Part shown: piece by piece, positions 8,714-19,798 of the stretch | Position numbering within the stretch: the first letter of the stretch is position 1 | Layout: each line of letters starts with the position of its first letter | DNA from: Siphonodentalium dalli | Taxonomy: Eukaryota; Mollusca; Scaphopoda; Gadilida; Siphonodentaliidae | Assembly: GCA_032622095.1 (NCBI GenBank) | Contig: CP136068.1 | Span: forward strand, 121,837,989-121,901,988 | Direction: 5' to 3' | DNA: 64,000 nt | Translations under genes and position numbers: made by a program | Notes under the pieces: model-generated | The model's input: the letters and a program-made list of their open reading frames with translations, nothing else | What the model was told of the DNA's origin: nothing | Databases searched by the model: none

Positions 8714-10672
8714 CGAGAGGCCGATCACGATCGGCAGATGTTTAACCCATACCTTGGCGATAGCGATTAGCTATTTTTATAAATTTTATAAATCCTTACA
8801 TCAACCTTTTCATGAGTGCTAAAGTTTCAACAATTCACACTTAATATGTGAAAAATATTTAGTTATCACATTGTGTCAACAGGATTGGCGGAGGATGTTA
8901 ATATTTTTAAGCAAATAAACCAAATGACCCTCAGTATGCAGGTTAGGGGTGTGTTCTTGTCAACTATGCCAAGAACTACATGTATAAACATAATCAATGG
9001 AAATATTTGAGTTATCAAATCGGATAGAATAGGGTTAATCTTACCCAAACTGATAAACACAAAATAGTCTATACAAAGCATGTCATTGGATTTAGAAACC
9101 CATACAATAAGTCAGTCTCAAGAATACCAGCACCATTAATATTACCCTGGAGCCCAAATGCAATTGAGGGAATTTCAAAATAAGACATTTCCTCTAATGA
9201 TGAATATATAATTGGTGATTTATTGAAACCCTTACTGAACCTGGATCAAAGTGAAATGGATAATATTATATCTGTCTATCGCATAATATGTGTCTATGGA
9301 ATGGTTTAATTTTAATCCCAAATCCATGCAAATCAAAAGTGGATCACCATCAACCTGGACATAATATAGGAGAATGATCAAATGAAAAGCATCAAAACCA
9401 TATGATGTGTGGAGAGGGTTAATCATTTGCAATGACATCATATCATGGAACTGGGAATGTGTGGATTAATTTTTGTCTAAGATAAGACAACAGTGTATGT
9501 AGACAACAATGTCTGTAAAACATCCCTACAAAGTAACAATGGACTATTCCAATTTAATATTTTAGAATAGGTGTCCTATAGTGTTTACATAAACTTTAGT
9601 AATGAACCTGTTTCAGTAAAGGGGTTAACTTAATATTGCACAGAAAACAGAACTCCACCAGATAGCCATCAATCAATTTGACATTAATATGATAACAAAT
9701 CCTGCCAGCCAACAGTACCACTATCAGGCTTTATAGCATGTCCCTAGTGATAATTAACTCATTTCAATTACACACATGGTCTGCCAGATATGTTCTCTTA
9801 AAATTCCCAGCAGTAATTATTTGAATTATAAAGGGTCATAACTCTGTTAAAATATATAGGATCAAACCCATATTCGAACTCGATCTGTATTTAGGGGTGA
9901 TAAATTCATATACCAAATTTGGTGCTGATCAGATGAAAAATGTTTTGAGTCATAGCAGCTTGGGTGAATTCTAAGTAAACATAAGAGTGAAAAGGGTTAA
10001 TTAAACAATACCAAAAACCATACAAACGAAGAACATGCTAAGAAAAACCTAGGTAAGAAATATGAGGCAGATCAGAAGAAATATGTTCAACTTATTGCAT
10101 TGGATAGCATGTGTGTAAAGGGTTAATTATTTTCTAAACCGATCAACCAATCAATACCAAAAACTATACAGATGAGGGGCATGTCATCATAAACCTACAT
10201 ATCAAATATGAACACAATCGGACAAAATATACTTCGGTTTTAGCATCGGATTTTTGTTTTTTTAATTTTATTTTTGAAAAAAGGGTCATAACTCCTTTAA
10301 AATAAATTGGATCAAACCCATATTCGAACTCGATCTGTATTTTGGGCTCTGAAACTCGCATACCAAATTTGGTTCCGATCAGATAAAAATTGTTCGAGTT
10401 ATGACAGCATGCGTGAATTCGAGGTCGAAAAAGGGCCATAACTCCGTAAAAAAAATTTGGATCAAACCCATATTTGAACTCGATCTGTATTTTGGTCTGA
10501 GAAACTCATATACAAAATTTGGTTCCGATCGGATAGAAATTTTTTGAGTTATCGCACCATGCGTAAAGTGTCCACGGACAGACAGACAGACAGACAGACG
10601 GACGGACACACGACGAGTGGTCAATCCGGACGTCGACATTATGTTTACCATACTATGGTATGGGTAAACATA
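8714..10672 (+). mobile_element. Long family K modular repeat (about 1.96 kb)
   Basis: One end is GAGAGGCCGATCACGATCGG, containing the hairpin GGCCGATC/GATCGGC. The other end is a GACAGACAGACAGACGGACG tract, then TCAATCCGGACGTCGAC and a final inverted pair TATGTTTACC/GGTAAACATA. The interior has repeated modules with GGGTCATAACTCC and TCGAACTCGATCTGTATTT at about 9835-10000, 10265-10440 and 10430-10580. AAAGGGTTAATT recurs between modules. The smaller copy at 42149-42530 has both ends, which supports one element. Superfamily unknown; no transposase seen. Confidence 0.7.
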
Positions 10673-10735
10673 AAAATCTACTTTATAAAGTAAGTAACAC
10701 ATTTGATAATAGAGATATCTTCCAGAGAAGATGAG

Positions 10736-10791
10736 GCCTAAGCAGAATGAGGTCCCCAGAAGGTATATTTATTGATGCTAGCCAGCTGTGC
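10736..10791 (+). mobile_element. Family E fragment
   Basis: Only the arm AAGCAGAATGAGGTCCCCAG through GATGCTAGCCAGCTGTG is present. The surrounding 10675-11005 shows no other recognised feature. Confidence 0.65.
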
Positions 10792-11005
10792 ACCAAGAGA
10801 AAGGTTAAACTCTCCAGAAATGTGACAAGGAGGAGGAAGTCTTAGGTCTGAAGTGAATGAAGACAATTGAATACATATGTGTATGATTTGACGAGAGCTG
10901 AACAAATAAAGACATCCAATATCAAAGCTGGGTGTTACACTCATTGTCAACTTCTCACTGAAAGCCCTTCTAATACACAGTAGGTCAAGGTGGTAATTTT
11001 TTGCG

Positions 11006-11251
11006 TTAACCCTTTGAGTGCCAGGTCGATTTTTGTATCAACCCATATACCCTGTGCCAATGCATTCTCTTATATATGCGGGTCGACCATAGGTCGCCTC
11101 GCATATATAAGAGAATGCATTGGCCTAACCTTCTTGTTTTTTTTTTTGTTTTTTTTTTTACAATTTTAATAATTTATTCTTATATTCTTTAACAGACTTA
11201 TTTTGTAGGTTTAGGGCCGATGAGATCGGCCCCTGGCACTCAAAGGGTTAA
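11006..11251 (+). mobile_element. Family C TTAA MITE
   Basis: TTAA at 11006-11009 and 11248-11251. The left end is CCCTTTGAGTGCCAGGTCG and the right end CCCCTGGCACTCAAAGGG, an inverted pair. It contains one 66-bp hairpin cassette (about 11056-11125), a T-rich spacer, then TTATTTTGTAGGTTTAGGGC and a short GCCGATGAGATCGGC hairpin. The segment TTTTTGTATCAACCCATAT is shared with family D, so C and D are related at the left end. Confidence 0.86.
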
Positions 11252-11418
11252 CACATAGATCTCACTCCTTCATAGCTGGAAATTTTGAAGTGATTTGAAA
11301 CAAATTTTAAAGTGATTTGAAAGTTTATTCGCTCACAGCGAACAAACTGCTCAATGCTGTTATTTCAATAAATTTGGTACAAAAATTGCCAACACACATC
11401 ACCATTACTTTGTATATA

Positions 11419-11687
11419 TGAACCCTTCTATGTCTGGAGTTTCCTGAAATTTTGCAAAAACACTGTGCCAATGCATTCTCTTACTAGTATATATGCGAGT
11501 CTCCCACAGGGAGCCTCGCATATATAAGAGAATACATTGGCCTAACAATAATTACCTTGACCTTGTAAGCCAGAGAATTCTCTTACATATGCAAAGCTCC
11601 TTACGGGAGACTCACATATATAAGAGAATGCACTGGCACAGGATATTTAATGCTGCACTAGCGCAGCTCCCATCATGAAAGGGTTAA
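11419..11687 (+). mobile_element. Family B TTAA MITE
   Basis: The left target is TGAA, a one-base change from TTAA (11419-11422). The right TTAA is at 11684-11687 after CCCATCATGAAAGGG. Both hairpin cassettes are present; an extra CTAGTATA disrupts the first arm near 11487. Confidence 0.82.
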
Positions 11688-11798
11688 AGTGATTTGAAAC
11701 ACTTAGTTATGGCTCACAGCGAATAAACTTGCCAGGACACATGACCATTCTTTCCTATACAGGTATATATTAAATATAGTGAAATTATTCTAGTTTGT

Positions 11799-12197
11799 TT
11801 AACCCTTTACCCAACAGAACGGCCCTGTGCCAATGCATTCTATTATATATGCGAGTCGACCATAGGTCGCCTCGCATATATAAGAGAATGCATTGGCTTA
11901 ACACATTAAAAATTATAAAATTGTTAAAGAATGTAAGAATAAATGGTAAAAAGTGTTAAAAAAAGATGTTTTTAGGCCAATGCATTTTCTTATATATGCG
12001 AGGCGACCTATGGTCGACTCGCATATATAAGAGAATGCATTGGCACAGGGCATAACTGTAACTATCACAATATGGTCAAGGAGCCGGTTCCAATGATATC
12101 CATATTTGTATGGTTCTATTGAGACAGACCGAAGATATTTTAGGCTGTTGAAGCTTTATTTGGCCGGTTTTGGCCGGTTTGTTGGGTAACGGGTTAA
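11799..12197 (+). mobile_element. Family A TTAA MITE, copy 2
   Basis: TTAA at 11799-11802 and 12194-12197. Both hairpin cassettes and the unique right segment are present. The right end reads GGGTAACGGG, one change from GGGTAAAGGG. A spacer difference (AAAAAAGATGTTTTTAGG) separates it from copy 1. Confidence 0.87.
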
Positions 12198-12507
12198 TGT
12201 TATTTTCTGGGGATATATAAACAAAGGACTGTTTGTTTACTTTTATGCTAGTTGAGATATCTTGTTTTACGAAATGTTGCAGCCGATGTTGTTGAATATA
12301 TTGACAGTAATAGTTTTATCATGAATTCTTCAAATGGGTGTATTGGATTAGTAGTAGAAGTTTGATGTAGTGAAATAAGCATGTAATATTTCATTAAGAA
12401 TTAAAGTTACCGATTTGCAATTATAATATACATGTACGGGACATCCCTTCTAATGTATGGGCAATGATACATGAAGGTTGATATATGAGTGAAATTAGGT
12501 GACATGT

Positions 12508-12770
12508 TTAACACTTTAATGATGGGAGCTGTGCATGTGCAGCATTAAAGACCCTGTGCCAGTGCATTCTCTAATATATGCGAGTCTCCCATAGGGAGCG
12601 TTGCATATACAATAGAATACACTGGCTTACAAGGTCATGGTAAATATTGTTAGGCAAATGCATTCTCTTATATATGTGAGGCGTCCAATGGGAGACTCGC
12701 ATATATAAGAGAATACATTGGCACAGGGTTTTCGCAAATTTTTTAGAAGCTCCAGTCATGAAAGGGTTAA
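12508..12770 (-). mobile_element. Family B TTAA MITE, reverse orientation
   Basis: TTAA at 12508-12511 and 12767-12770. The left end reads as the inverse of the B right end (ATGATGGGAGCTGTGCATG). The right end reads GAAGCTCCAGTCATGAAAGGG. Fully bounded. The C fragment follows within about 10 bp. Confidence 0.85.
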
Positions 12771-12779
12771 CAGCAGAAA

Positions 12780-12799
12780 ATAATGCATTGGCCTAACAA

Positions 12800-12830
<31 letters not shown>

Positions 12831-12928
12831 TTTTTTACAATTTTAATAATTTATTCTTATATTCTTTAACAGACTTATTTTGTAGGTTTAGGGCCGATGA
12901 GATCGGCCCCTGGCACTCAAAGGGTTAT
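12780..12928 (+). mobile_element. Family C fragment, left side lost
   Basis: Starts at AATAATGCATTGGCCTAAC, half of a hairpin cassette, followed by a pure T tract of 27 bases and the full C right end GCCCCTGGCACTCAAAGGG, then TTAT in place of TTAA. The left arm and hairpin half are missing, perhaps removed when the neighbouring B element inserted. Confidence 0.78.
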
Positions 12929-13102
12929 GGCCCAGCGGTAACCCTGTAGCTAAATTCTAAAGCTTATCAGTTAATCCATCAGCTTGAATATGTAGCTTCA
13001 TTCCGTAAGATTTAGTTTTTGAAAAAAATGTCATGATCATTAATGTTGAAACAAGCGGACTCTGTGACGCCTTAATTCTGTACGTTGAATTAAACTGCCA
13101 TG

Positions 13103-13539
13103 AGAACAAGCAAGCCTTGAAATAGTGTGTCTGTCATTTGCAGAATGAGGTCAACAGTGAATTAATTTAATTACACTATCCAGCACAGGGTGCTAGCATC
13201 ACCAAATTCACCCACCGTGGACCTCATTCTGATTAGGCCTCATCTTCTGGGAAGTATCTAGTCTCAAATTAACAATGTATTTAGTTACTTTTTCTCTTCT
13301 GAGAAGTCTCTATATCCCCTAATTTGCAGAAGATAAAATGCATAATCAAGGAGACTAATGGGTGAATATCATCAACTTCAACTGGGGAACTTCAATCTGA
13401 TCCTAGGTCTCCCACAGCAGTTGAAGCCTCAGCAGAATGAGGTTCCCCCGAGGGGATATTTGGTAATGTCAATAAATTCACCCTCTGAGGACCTCATTCT
13501 GCAAATGACAGACACACTATTTCAAGGTTTGAGAACATT
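13103..13539 (+). mobile_element. Family E long-form MITE with imperfect 8-bp TSD
   Basis: The element spans 13111-13531 (421 bp), from CAAGCCTTGAAATAGTG to CACTATTTCAAGGTTTG. Flanks AGAACAAG (13103-13110) and AGAACATT (13532-13539) match at six of eight bases. Its two hairpins are separated by the long-form interior. Confidence 0.78.
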
Positions 13540-14333
13540 GTTTGCATTTAGATGCAGAATTCTGATCAGAATACCTAAATAACATACCTATTTACTGTAA
13601 CCTCACACCGTGTTTGCAGAGTATTTTCTGAATAAATGACTGAGGAATACAGAATAAGCTTGCTACTACAGGGTACGTTACAGCCATGTATTCATTTGAA
13701 ACTGTACATATCAACAAACCTGATAGGCCACAAGTCCACAGAAAATAACCTGACGACATGGAGAAAGCTCTGAAAAATTATTGCTGTTGTTACATCTTGA
13801 TTTGGCAATTTTTTTTTAATTTTATATTTCAGTTAGTCAGATAGAAATTTTTTTAGAAAAAAATTTATTAAAGGGGACAGAAACCCTCAATAAATCACGC
13901 CTTTAATGTATTTAGTATATCAACCATGGTGTCATATAGCACCTCTCATTTCTCAGTTACGCTCAACACATCGCGTAATTCAAAACTCCTGCTAATTACG
14001 GCTCGTCCATATTTATAAGATCATGATGTCACAGCCCCACTTCTGGCATTACGATACTCATCCATTGTAAATATATTTATAAAGGCTGTCACACTAAAAT
14101 CATTTTGGTGTGTTTGTTTGTTGTTCTGGGCAAAATCCTAGTAATCACGGCATATTAAAATCTACATACATATATTATAAACCAAAATGATTTACATTAT
14201 ACTTTTGAAAAATTTATTTATGGCCAGTTTAAATAATGGTCGCATAACATTTGAATACGACAACCTCTGCCAAACTCACATGACTTCTATGTGTGCAAAT
14301 ATGACAACCAAACAACCTTTCACCAAGTAAACT
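13540..14333. other. No gene recognised
   Basis: AT-rich sequence upstream of the minisatellite. I found no exon, tRNA or recognised repeat. Homopolymer-rich tracts occur near 13810-13870. Confidence 0.3.
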
Positions 14334-15000
14334 ATCATTTATTCACAACAGATAATCATTTATTCACAACAGATAATCATTTATTCACAACAGATAATCA
14401 TTTATTCACAACAGATAATCATTTATTCACAACAGATAATCATTTATTCACAACAGATAATCATTTATTCACAACAGATAATCATTTATTCACAACAGAT
14501 AATCATTTATTCACAACAGATAATCATTTATTCACAACAGATAATCATTTATTCACAACAGATAATCATTTATTCACAACAGATAATCATTTATTCACAA
14601 CAGATAATCATTTATTCACAACAGATAATCATTTATTCACAACAGATAATCATTTATTCACAACAGATAATCATTTATTCACAACAGATAATCATTTATT
14701 CACAACAGATAATCATTTATTCACAACAGATAATCATTTATTCACAACAGATAATCATTTATTCACAACAGATAATCATTTATTCACAACAGATAATCAT
14801 TTATTCACAACAGATAATCATTTATTCACAACAGATAATCATTTATTCACAACAGATAATCATTTATTCACAACAGATAATCATTTATTCACAACAGATA
14901 ATCATTTATTCACAACAGATAATCATTTATTCACAACAGATAATCATTTATTCACAACAGATAATCATTTATTCACAACAGATAATCATTTATTCACAAC
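14334..15000 (+). repeat. 21-bp minisatellite, about 32 near-identical copies
   Basis: A head-to-tail array of ATCATTTATTCACAACAGAT plus A, 667 bp long, so 31.8 units of 21 bp. I see no substitution between internal units. The last unit ends TTCACAACAAACATTC. The period is divisible by three, so one frame stays open across the array and would encode repeated NHLFTTD. There is no start context, splice site or other coding evidence, so I do not call a gene. A family A element follows 70 bp downstream. Confidence 0.95.
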
Positions 15001-15071
15001 AAACATTCATTCTGCTGTTTTATTTATTTTCATGTATAAAAACAGACTATTGCACGCAATACAGTTTAGCG

Positions 15072-15461
15072 TTAACCCTTTACCCAACAAACCGGCCAAA
15101 ACCGGCCAAATAAAGCTTCAACAGCCTAAAATATCTTCGGTCTGTCTCAATAGAACCATACAAATATGGATATCATTGGAACCGGCTCCTTGACCACATT
15201 GTGATGGTTACAGTTATGCCCTGTGCCAATGCATTCTCTTATATATGCGAGTCGACCATAGGTCGCCTCGCATATATAAGAGAATGCATTGGCCTAAAAA
15301 AAATCTTTTTTTACGATTTTTTCTTACATTCTTTAACAATTTTATAATTTTTAATGTGTTAAGCCAATGCATTCTCTTATATATGCGAGGCGACCTATGG
15401 TCGACTCGCATATATAAGAGAATGCATTGGCACAGGGCCCTTCTGTTGGGTAAAGGGTTAA
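15072..15461 (-). mobile_element. Family A TTAA MITE, copy 3, reverse
   Basis: TTAA at 15072-15075 and 15458-15461. It begins CCCTTTACCCAACAAACCGG, the inverse of the A right end. Both hairpin cassettes are intact. The spacer reads TTTTTTACGATTTTTTCTTA. Confidence 0.87.
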
Positions 15462-15919
15462 ACAACCAAGTGAGGCAGTGAAGTCACAAACTATAAAGGG
15501 AGATAATATTTCTTCCAAAATGGCAATGTCAAGTTACCGGTATAATTGCTAAATCAGGTTAACTTGAGACGCCATATCTCACACATTTTGTGTGGAGATT
15601 TGTGCCGAAACTTTTCACATGAACAGAGAACAACTTGCTTAATACACATGTCTTTTCGTTATGTGAGAGTTTCCTTTCCCTATAATGAGAAGAACAAAAT
15701 AAGACCGTTCGTACTACAATAATATTCCTTTACACTCCATCATATGAAAACCAGTTACATCAGACATTAAGCTGCATATGAATACCGAGTACCAGTAGAT
15801 AGAGGGTGAAGGGTTGAAACCCTCTAAACTATGCTCTCCCCCCCCCCCCACCCCACGCTAAAAAAAATAATAAAATGTTCAGTTCACTGGACAAATATTG
15901 TGTGGAGTTTTTCTTGATA

Positions 15920-16161
15920 TACAGTAATGCCCTAAATAATCGACTCTTTAACCACAGCAGAATAATGGGTAACTTTTCAAGATTTAGTTGGAAATATGGG
16001 TTGTTGCCATTCATCAGAAAGCTCTCACTGCATATGCATCCGAAAGCTCTCACTGAGAGCTTTCCGATGAATGGCAACAAGCCATATTTCCGACTAAATC
16101 CTGAAATGTTACCCATAATTCTTCTTTAGTTAAGGAGTTGATTATTTAGGGCAATACTGAA
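15920..16161. mobile_element. Family F palindromic TA MITE
   Basis: Starts TACAGTAATGCCCTAAATAA and ends TTTAGGGCAATACTGAA. The arms pair through CCACAGCAGAATAATGGGT, GGAAATATGGGTTGTTGCCA and GAAAGCTCTCA. This copy has an extra insert CTGCATATGCATCCGAAAGC at the centre. TA flanks and CAGTA ends fit Tc1/mariner or pogo MITEs (inference). Confidence 0.83.
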
Positions 16162-16347
16162 TACATATATGTTATGTAGTTATGTAGTCATATTTTCCTC
16201 CTGATGTGATTGCGTTGCTGGTTTGATACATTCTAGGCACAGTATGCTTTGTTCTTCTGCTGCAGACTGTATGATTCCTGGGTGCTTCTCAAATTCACCC
16301 GAATCCTGGGTACCAGAAAAAGGGTTGAAACCCTCTACTGTAACACC

Positions 16348-16785
16348 CAAGCATTGCAGAATGAGGTCCCCAGAGGGTGAATTTAGTGATGCTATCCCAC
16401 ATAGCGGGCTAGCATCACCAAATTCACCCTCTGGGGACCTCATTCTGAATGGCCTCATCTGCTGTGGGAGGCATACTCAGATTGAAGTTCCCAAATGGTG
16501 AATATTTTGATGTACACCCATTGGGAACCTCGATTATGCACTGTGTCATCTGCTAATTTGGGGATATAGCAGGGAAACTAACTGAAAAAGAAATAGAATC
16601 TATGTGAAGAAGTTTGATAGAAATTTGATAATAAAGAAACTTTCCAGAGAAGATGAGGCCTTAGCAAAATGAGGTCCCCAGAGGGTGAATTTAGTGATGC
16701 TAGCCCTCTATGCGGGATAGCGTCACTCAATTCACCCTCTGGGGACATTATTCCGCAAATGACAGGCACACTACACTCAGGCTTG
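16348..16785 (+). mobile_element. Family E long-form MITE, CTGAG subfamily
   Basis: Begins CAAGCATTGCAGAATGAGG, so the outer 20 bases are shortened, and ends GGCACACTACACTCAGGCTTG in outline. The interior has ATAGAATCTATGTGAAGAAG and CTTTCCAGAGAAGATGAGG, typical of the subfamily also found at 17.3, 26.7 and 32.8 kb. Confidence 0.8.
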
Positions 16786-16975
16786 ATAACTCCCCCCATT
16801 CAGTTCACTGCACAAGAATTGTGTGGGAGTTTTTCTCAATATATCAAAGGTATGTATTGAGTTTTTCTCAATATATATCTGAGGTATGTATTCTCCCACT
16901 GATGTAGTTGCATTGTTGGTTTTATAAATTCTAGGCACGGTATGCTTTGTTCTTCTGCTGCCAACCGAGATGGCA

Positions 16976-17259
16976 TCTTATTCATCCATTCATTAGATTA
17001 ATCCGTTTGATAGACGAAATTATCTCAGCTACCATCAGCCATGGAATTTATGCTGAGTCTACTAGTAACAAGATAACTCCTTGTTATTTTCAATCAATAA
17101 AAGAAATTCAAGGAATTATGGACAAGAGCGACGCTGAGGTATGGCTAAATACGCCAGTTTTTTTGCCCATAAACATTATCAAATCAGGTAAATTCTAAGT
17201 CGAAAAATACCGCAAGTCATGCAAAAACCATTGAACCAAACCCATATTTGAACTTGACG
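16976..17259. other. No feature recognised
   Basis: Short frame 16947-17198 has no recognisable motif. The end (17199-17259) carries a K-type fragment, AACCAAACCCATATTTGAAC. Confidence 0.3.
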
Positions 17260-17707
17260 AAGTCTGAGTTTAGTGTGCCCATCATTTGCAGAATGAGATC
17301 CCCAGATGGTGAATTTAGTGAAGCTATCACGCATAGTGGGCTAGCATCACTAAATTCACCCTCTGGGGACCTCACTCTGCTTAGGCCTCATCTTCTCTGC
17401 AAAGTTTCTTCATTATAAAATTTCTATAGAAACTTCTTCACACTGATTCTATTTCTGTTTTAGTTTAGTTTCTCTATATCCCCAAATTGGCAGATGATAC
17501 ATTGCATAATAGAGGTTCCCAATGGGATAACATCACAATATTCACTATTTGAGAAATTCAATCTGAGACTGTTTCCCCATAGCAGATGAGGCCATGCAGA
17601 ATGAGGGTGAATTTGGTGATGCTAGCCTGCCATGCGGGATAGCGTCACTAAATTCAACCTCTGGGGACCTCATTCTGCAAATGACAGGCATGCTATAATC
17701 AGGCTTG
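17260..17707 (-). mobile_element. Family E long-form MITE, CTGAG subfamily, reverse
   Basis: Left end GTCTGAGTTTAGTGTGCCC, right end GCTATAATCAGGCTTG. The interior runs in the opposite sense to the 16.3-kb copy. No clear target duplication, and part of the second hairpin is missing near 17598. Confidence 0.78.
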
Positions 17708-17739
17708 AAATAAACATACCAACTTTAGTTCCGATCAAA

Positions 17740-18130
17740 TAACCCACTCAGTCGGAAACCATAATGTTAATTATTATAAAATCAAGTATTAAAAGTTGAA
17801 AAGGGGTCATAGCTCATGCAAAAATCAAAGAACCAAATCCATAATCAAACTTGACCTGTATTTTTGGTAGAGAAACACACATACTAGTACAAACTTTAGT
17901 TCTGAGCAAATAACCCACTTTGGAGTTAAACCTTTCATGACGGAAGCTGCGCTGGCGCAGCATTAAAGATCCTGTGCCAGTACATTCCCTTATATCAGAA
18001 ACAGACGGACGGAAGGACGCCCCGACGGATGGACGGACCAATAACATAAAATGTCTCGCTTTCTTCAAAACGGGCATATATATAAAGTGAGTGGACGGAC
18101 AGATGGAGGGACGGATGGCTCAATGGATGG
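17740..18130 (+). repeat. K-type modular repeat with a B fragment inside
   Basis: Contains AAAAGGGGTCATAGCTCATG, AATCAAACTTGACCTGTATT and a GACGGACGGAAGGACG tract ending GATGGACGGACAATCG. At 17936-17996 a broken piece of family B (TTAAACCTTTCATGACGG, GCGCAGCATTAAAGATCC) interrupts it and stops at CTTATATCAGAAACAG. Confidence 0.65.
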
Positions 18131-18506
18131 ACGGACAATCGGATCAGACCCATGTAATCCAGTCCTTCGGTCATGGGGGTATAATGAGCATGTATGAGCT
18201 TTATAATGCTATTAAGGCCAAACCTTTTAATTTATCTGCTTTACGTCTTGTTTTGGTAGGGTCGTTCGGAAAAATATAAAATTGCTTGAATTTTTTTTTT
18301 AGACATTTGCTAAGGTGTCTTAATAATTCTCTGTCAAGTCAGTTACAGAACAGATTTCACAATATTCAGCCATCACTATTATTTGAAACCTAGCTCTATA
18401 AACCTATTCACATTAACATTGAAAAAATCCAGAAATAAAAGAGTTTGTTTTGTAACAGTCTATGGCCATTTGTTGAACTTATTATCTGAATATTTCCTAA
18501 GGGACC
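18131..18506. other. No feature recognised
   Basis: Unique AT-rich sequence with no convincing exon or repeat. Confidence 0.3.
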
Positions 18507-18728
18507 TACAGTAATGCCCTAAATAATCGACTCCTTAACCACAGCAGAATTATGGGTAACTTTTCAGGATTTAGTCGGAAAAATAAATATGGCTTGTTGC
18601 CTTCGTCGGAAAGCTCTCAGTGAGAGCATTCCAATGAATGGCAACAAGCCATATTTCCGACTAAATCCTGAAAAATTATCCATAATTCTGCTGTGGTTAA
18701 GGAGTTGATTATTTAGGGCATTACCGTA
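18507..18728. mobile_element. Family F palindromic TA MITE
   Basis: TA at 18507-18508 and 18727-18728. Begins CAGTAATGCCCTAAATAATC and ends with the inverse, GGGCATTACCG. The two arms pair almost throughout. A small insert (AAATAAATATGG) lies in the left arm near 18580. Confidence 0.87.
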
Positions 18729-19299
18729 CTCATCTGGCCAATGGTATTTAGTATAGAGAGGGTTAATATAGTCACATTGGATGGTGAGATTAAATATAGA
18801 GGTAGTAATAAATCAGGGAATGTGTAACTTAATCAACACGCTGATGAGAATGCTCATTATGTTGTAAGAAGAAATCTATCTAAGAAGAAACTTGTAGACT
18901 ATATCATGTTATTGGTCCTCAATCATAAAATCAACATAAATTCCAAGGAATACCAAATGTATTTCTACTAACCATTTAAAGTTTTAAAGAGATCTGCAAC
19001 TGTGTCAAATTCATAAATATGTCAAGACTTTAGTGGTGCGGTAATTGAAGCCAGATAGATCTATAGTAGGGAGGCCTTTGTATCTTTAAACAGCAGTGAA
19101 AATGTGGTTGCATAATGTGTTACTGGTATGCAGACACAGCTAAGGACCTTGGTGAAAATTGTAAAAAAAAAAATGTGAAAAATTACAAAGTTTGGCCTTA
19201 AAAGCATTCTAACCAGTTTCGTTACAAAAAGTAACTCGTCACCGAGCTTGCTGGTCAAGCCAGAATGAACAAACATGGAACCAAGCCATTTTATAAAAC
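18729..19299. other. No gene recognised
   Basis: AT-rich sequence between the F element and a minisatellite. I see no exon with splice sites and no member of the lettered families. Confidence 0.3.
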
Positions 19300-19760
19300 A
19301 GCTGGTCGTATAGCTGGTTTTACAGTCATGTAGCTGGTTTTATAGTCATGTAGCTGGTTTTATATACATGTACATGTAGCTGGTTTAATAGTTGTATAGC
19401 CATTTTATAGTCATATAGCTAGTTTAATAGTTGTATGGTCATTTTATAGTCATATAGCTAGTTTTATAGTTGAAAAGCTGGTTTTATAGTCATAAAGCTG
19501 GTTTTATAGTCATAAAGCTGGTTTTATAGTCCTATAGCTGGTTTTATATACATGTACATGCAGCTGGATTTATAGCCAAGTTTCACTCAGTGTACCTGAT
19601 TTTTTAGGCAGTTTATAGCAGTGTGCATGTACATGCACACGTAGCTTGTTTAATATAGCTGTTTATTCAAAAATCTAGCTGATTTTAAAGCTGAATAGCC
19701 ATATTTATAGCTTATTAGCCAGTTTCATAGATACATGTATGTACCCAGGTTTTAGCCAAA
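19300..19760 (+). repeat. Degenerate 20-bp minisatellite, TAGCTGGTTTTATAGTCATG
   Basis: Units of TAGCTGGTTTTATAGTCATG repeat from about 19308 to 19575, with variants such as AGCTAGTTTAATAGTTGTAT and inserts of ACATGTACATG. Decaying units extend to about 19760. Confidence 0.82.
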
Positions 19761-19798
19761 TGTATAGCCAATTAGCCAATGTTGTATCCGTATAGCTG

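Larger units (their letters stand above)
15875..16975 (+). repeat. Local duplication carrying F and E insertions
   Basis: CAGTTCACTGGACAAATATT..GGAGTTTTTCTTGATATA (about 15880-15920) and CTAGGCACAGTATGCTTTG (about 16232) recur at 16800-16845 and 16931-16955. The first copy contains the F element at 15920-16161. The second copy lacks it, with a short internal repeat of GAGTTTTTCTCAATATAT. A family E element lies between the copies. Confidence 0.68.

Noticed and set aside
14334-15000. CRISPR array
   Set aside because: Units are contiguous with no spacers, and the setting is an animal genome.
14291-15193. 300-residue open frame across the 21-bp array and into a family A element
   Set aside because: It stays open only because the unit length is divisible by three. 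It has no splice or start context, and its tail is the A element.
15214-15481. Open frames on both strands with SPRIYKRMHW-like peptides, also near 5.6, 11.5, 12.6, 20.9, 35.0, 55.7 and 59.6 kb
   Set aside because: These are translations of the hairpin cassettes; both strands are open because the cassette is palindromic.
16180-16501. Frames with MRSPEGEFSDA-type peptides, recurring at many positions
   Set aside because: They read the GAATGAGGTCCCCAGAGGGTG arm of family E and occur on both strands; no gene.
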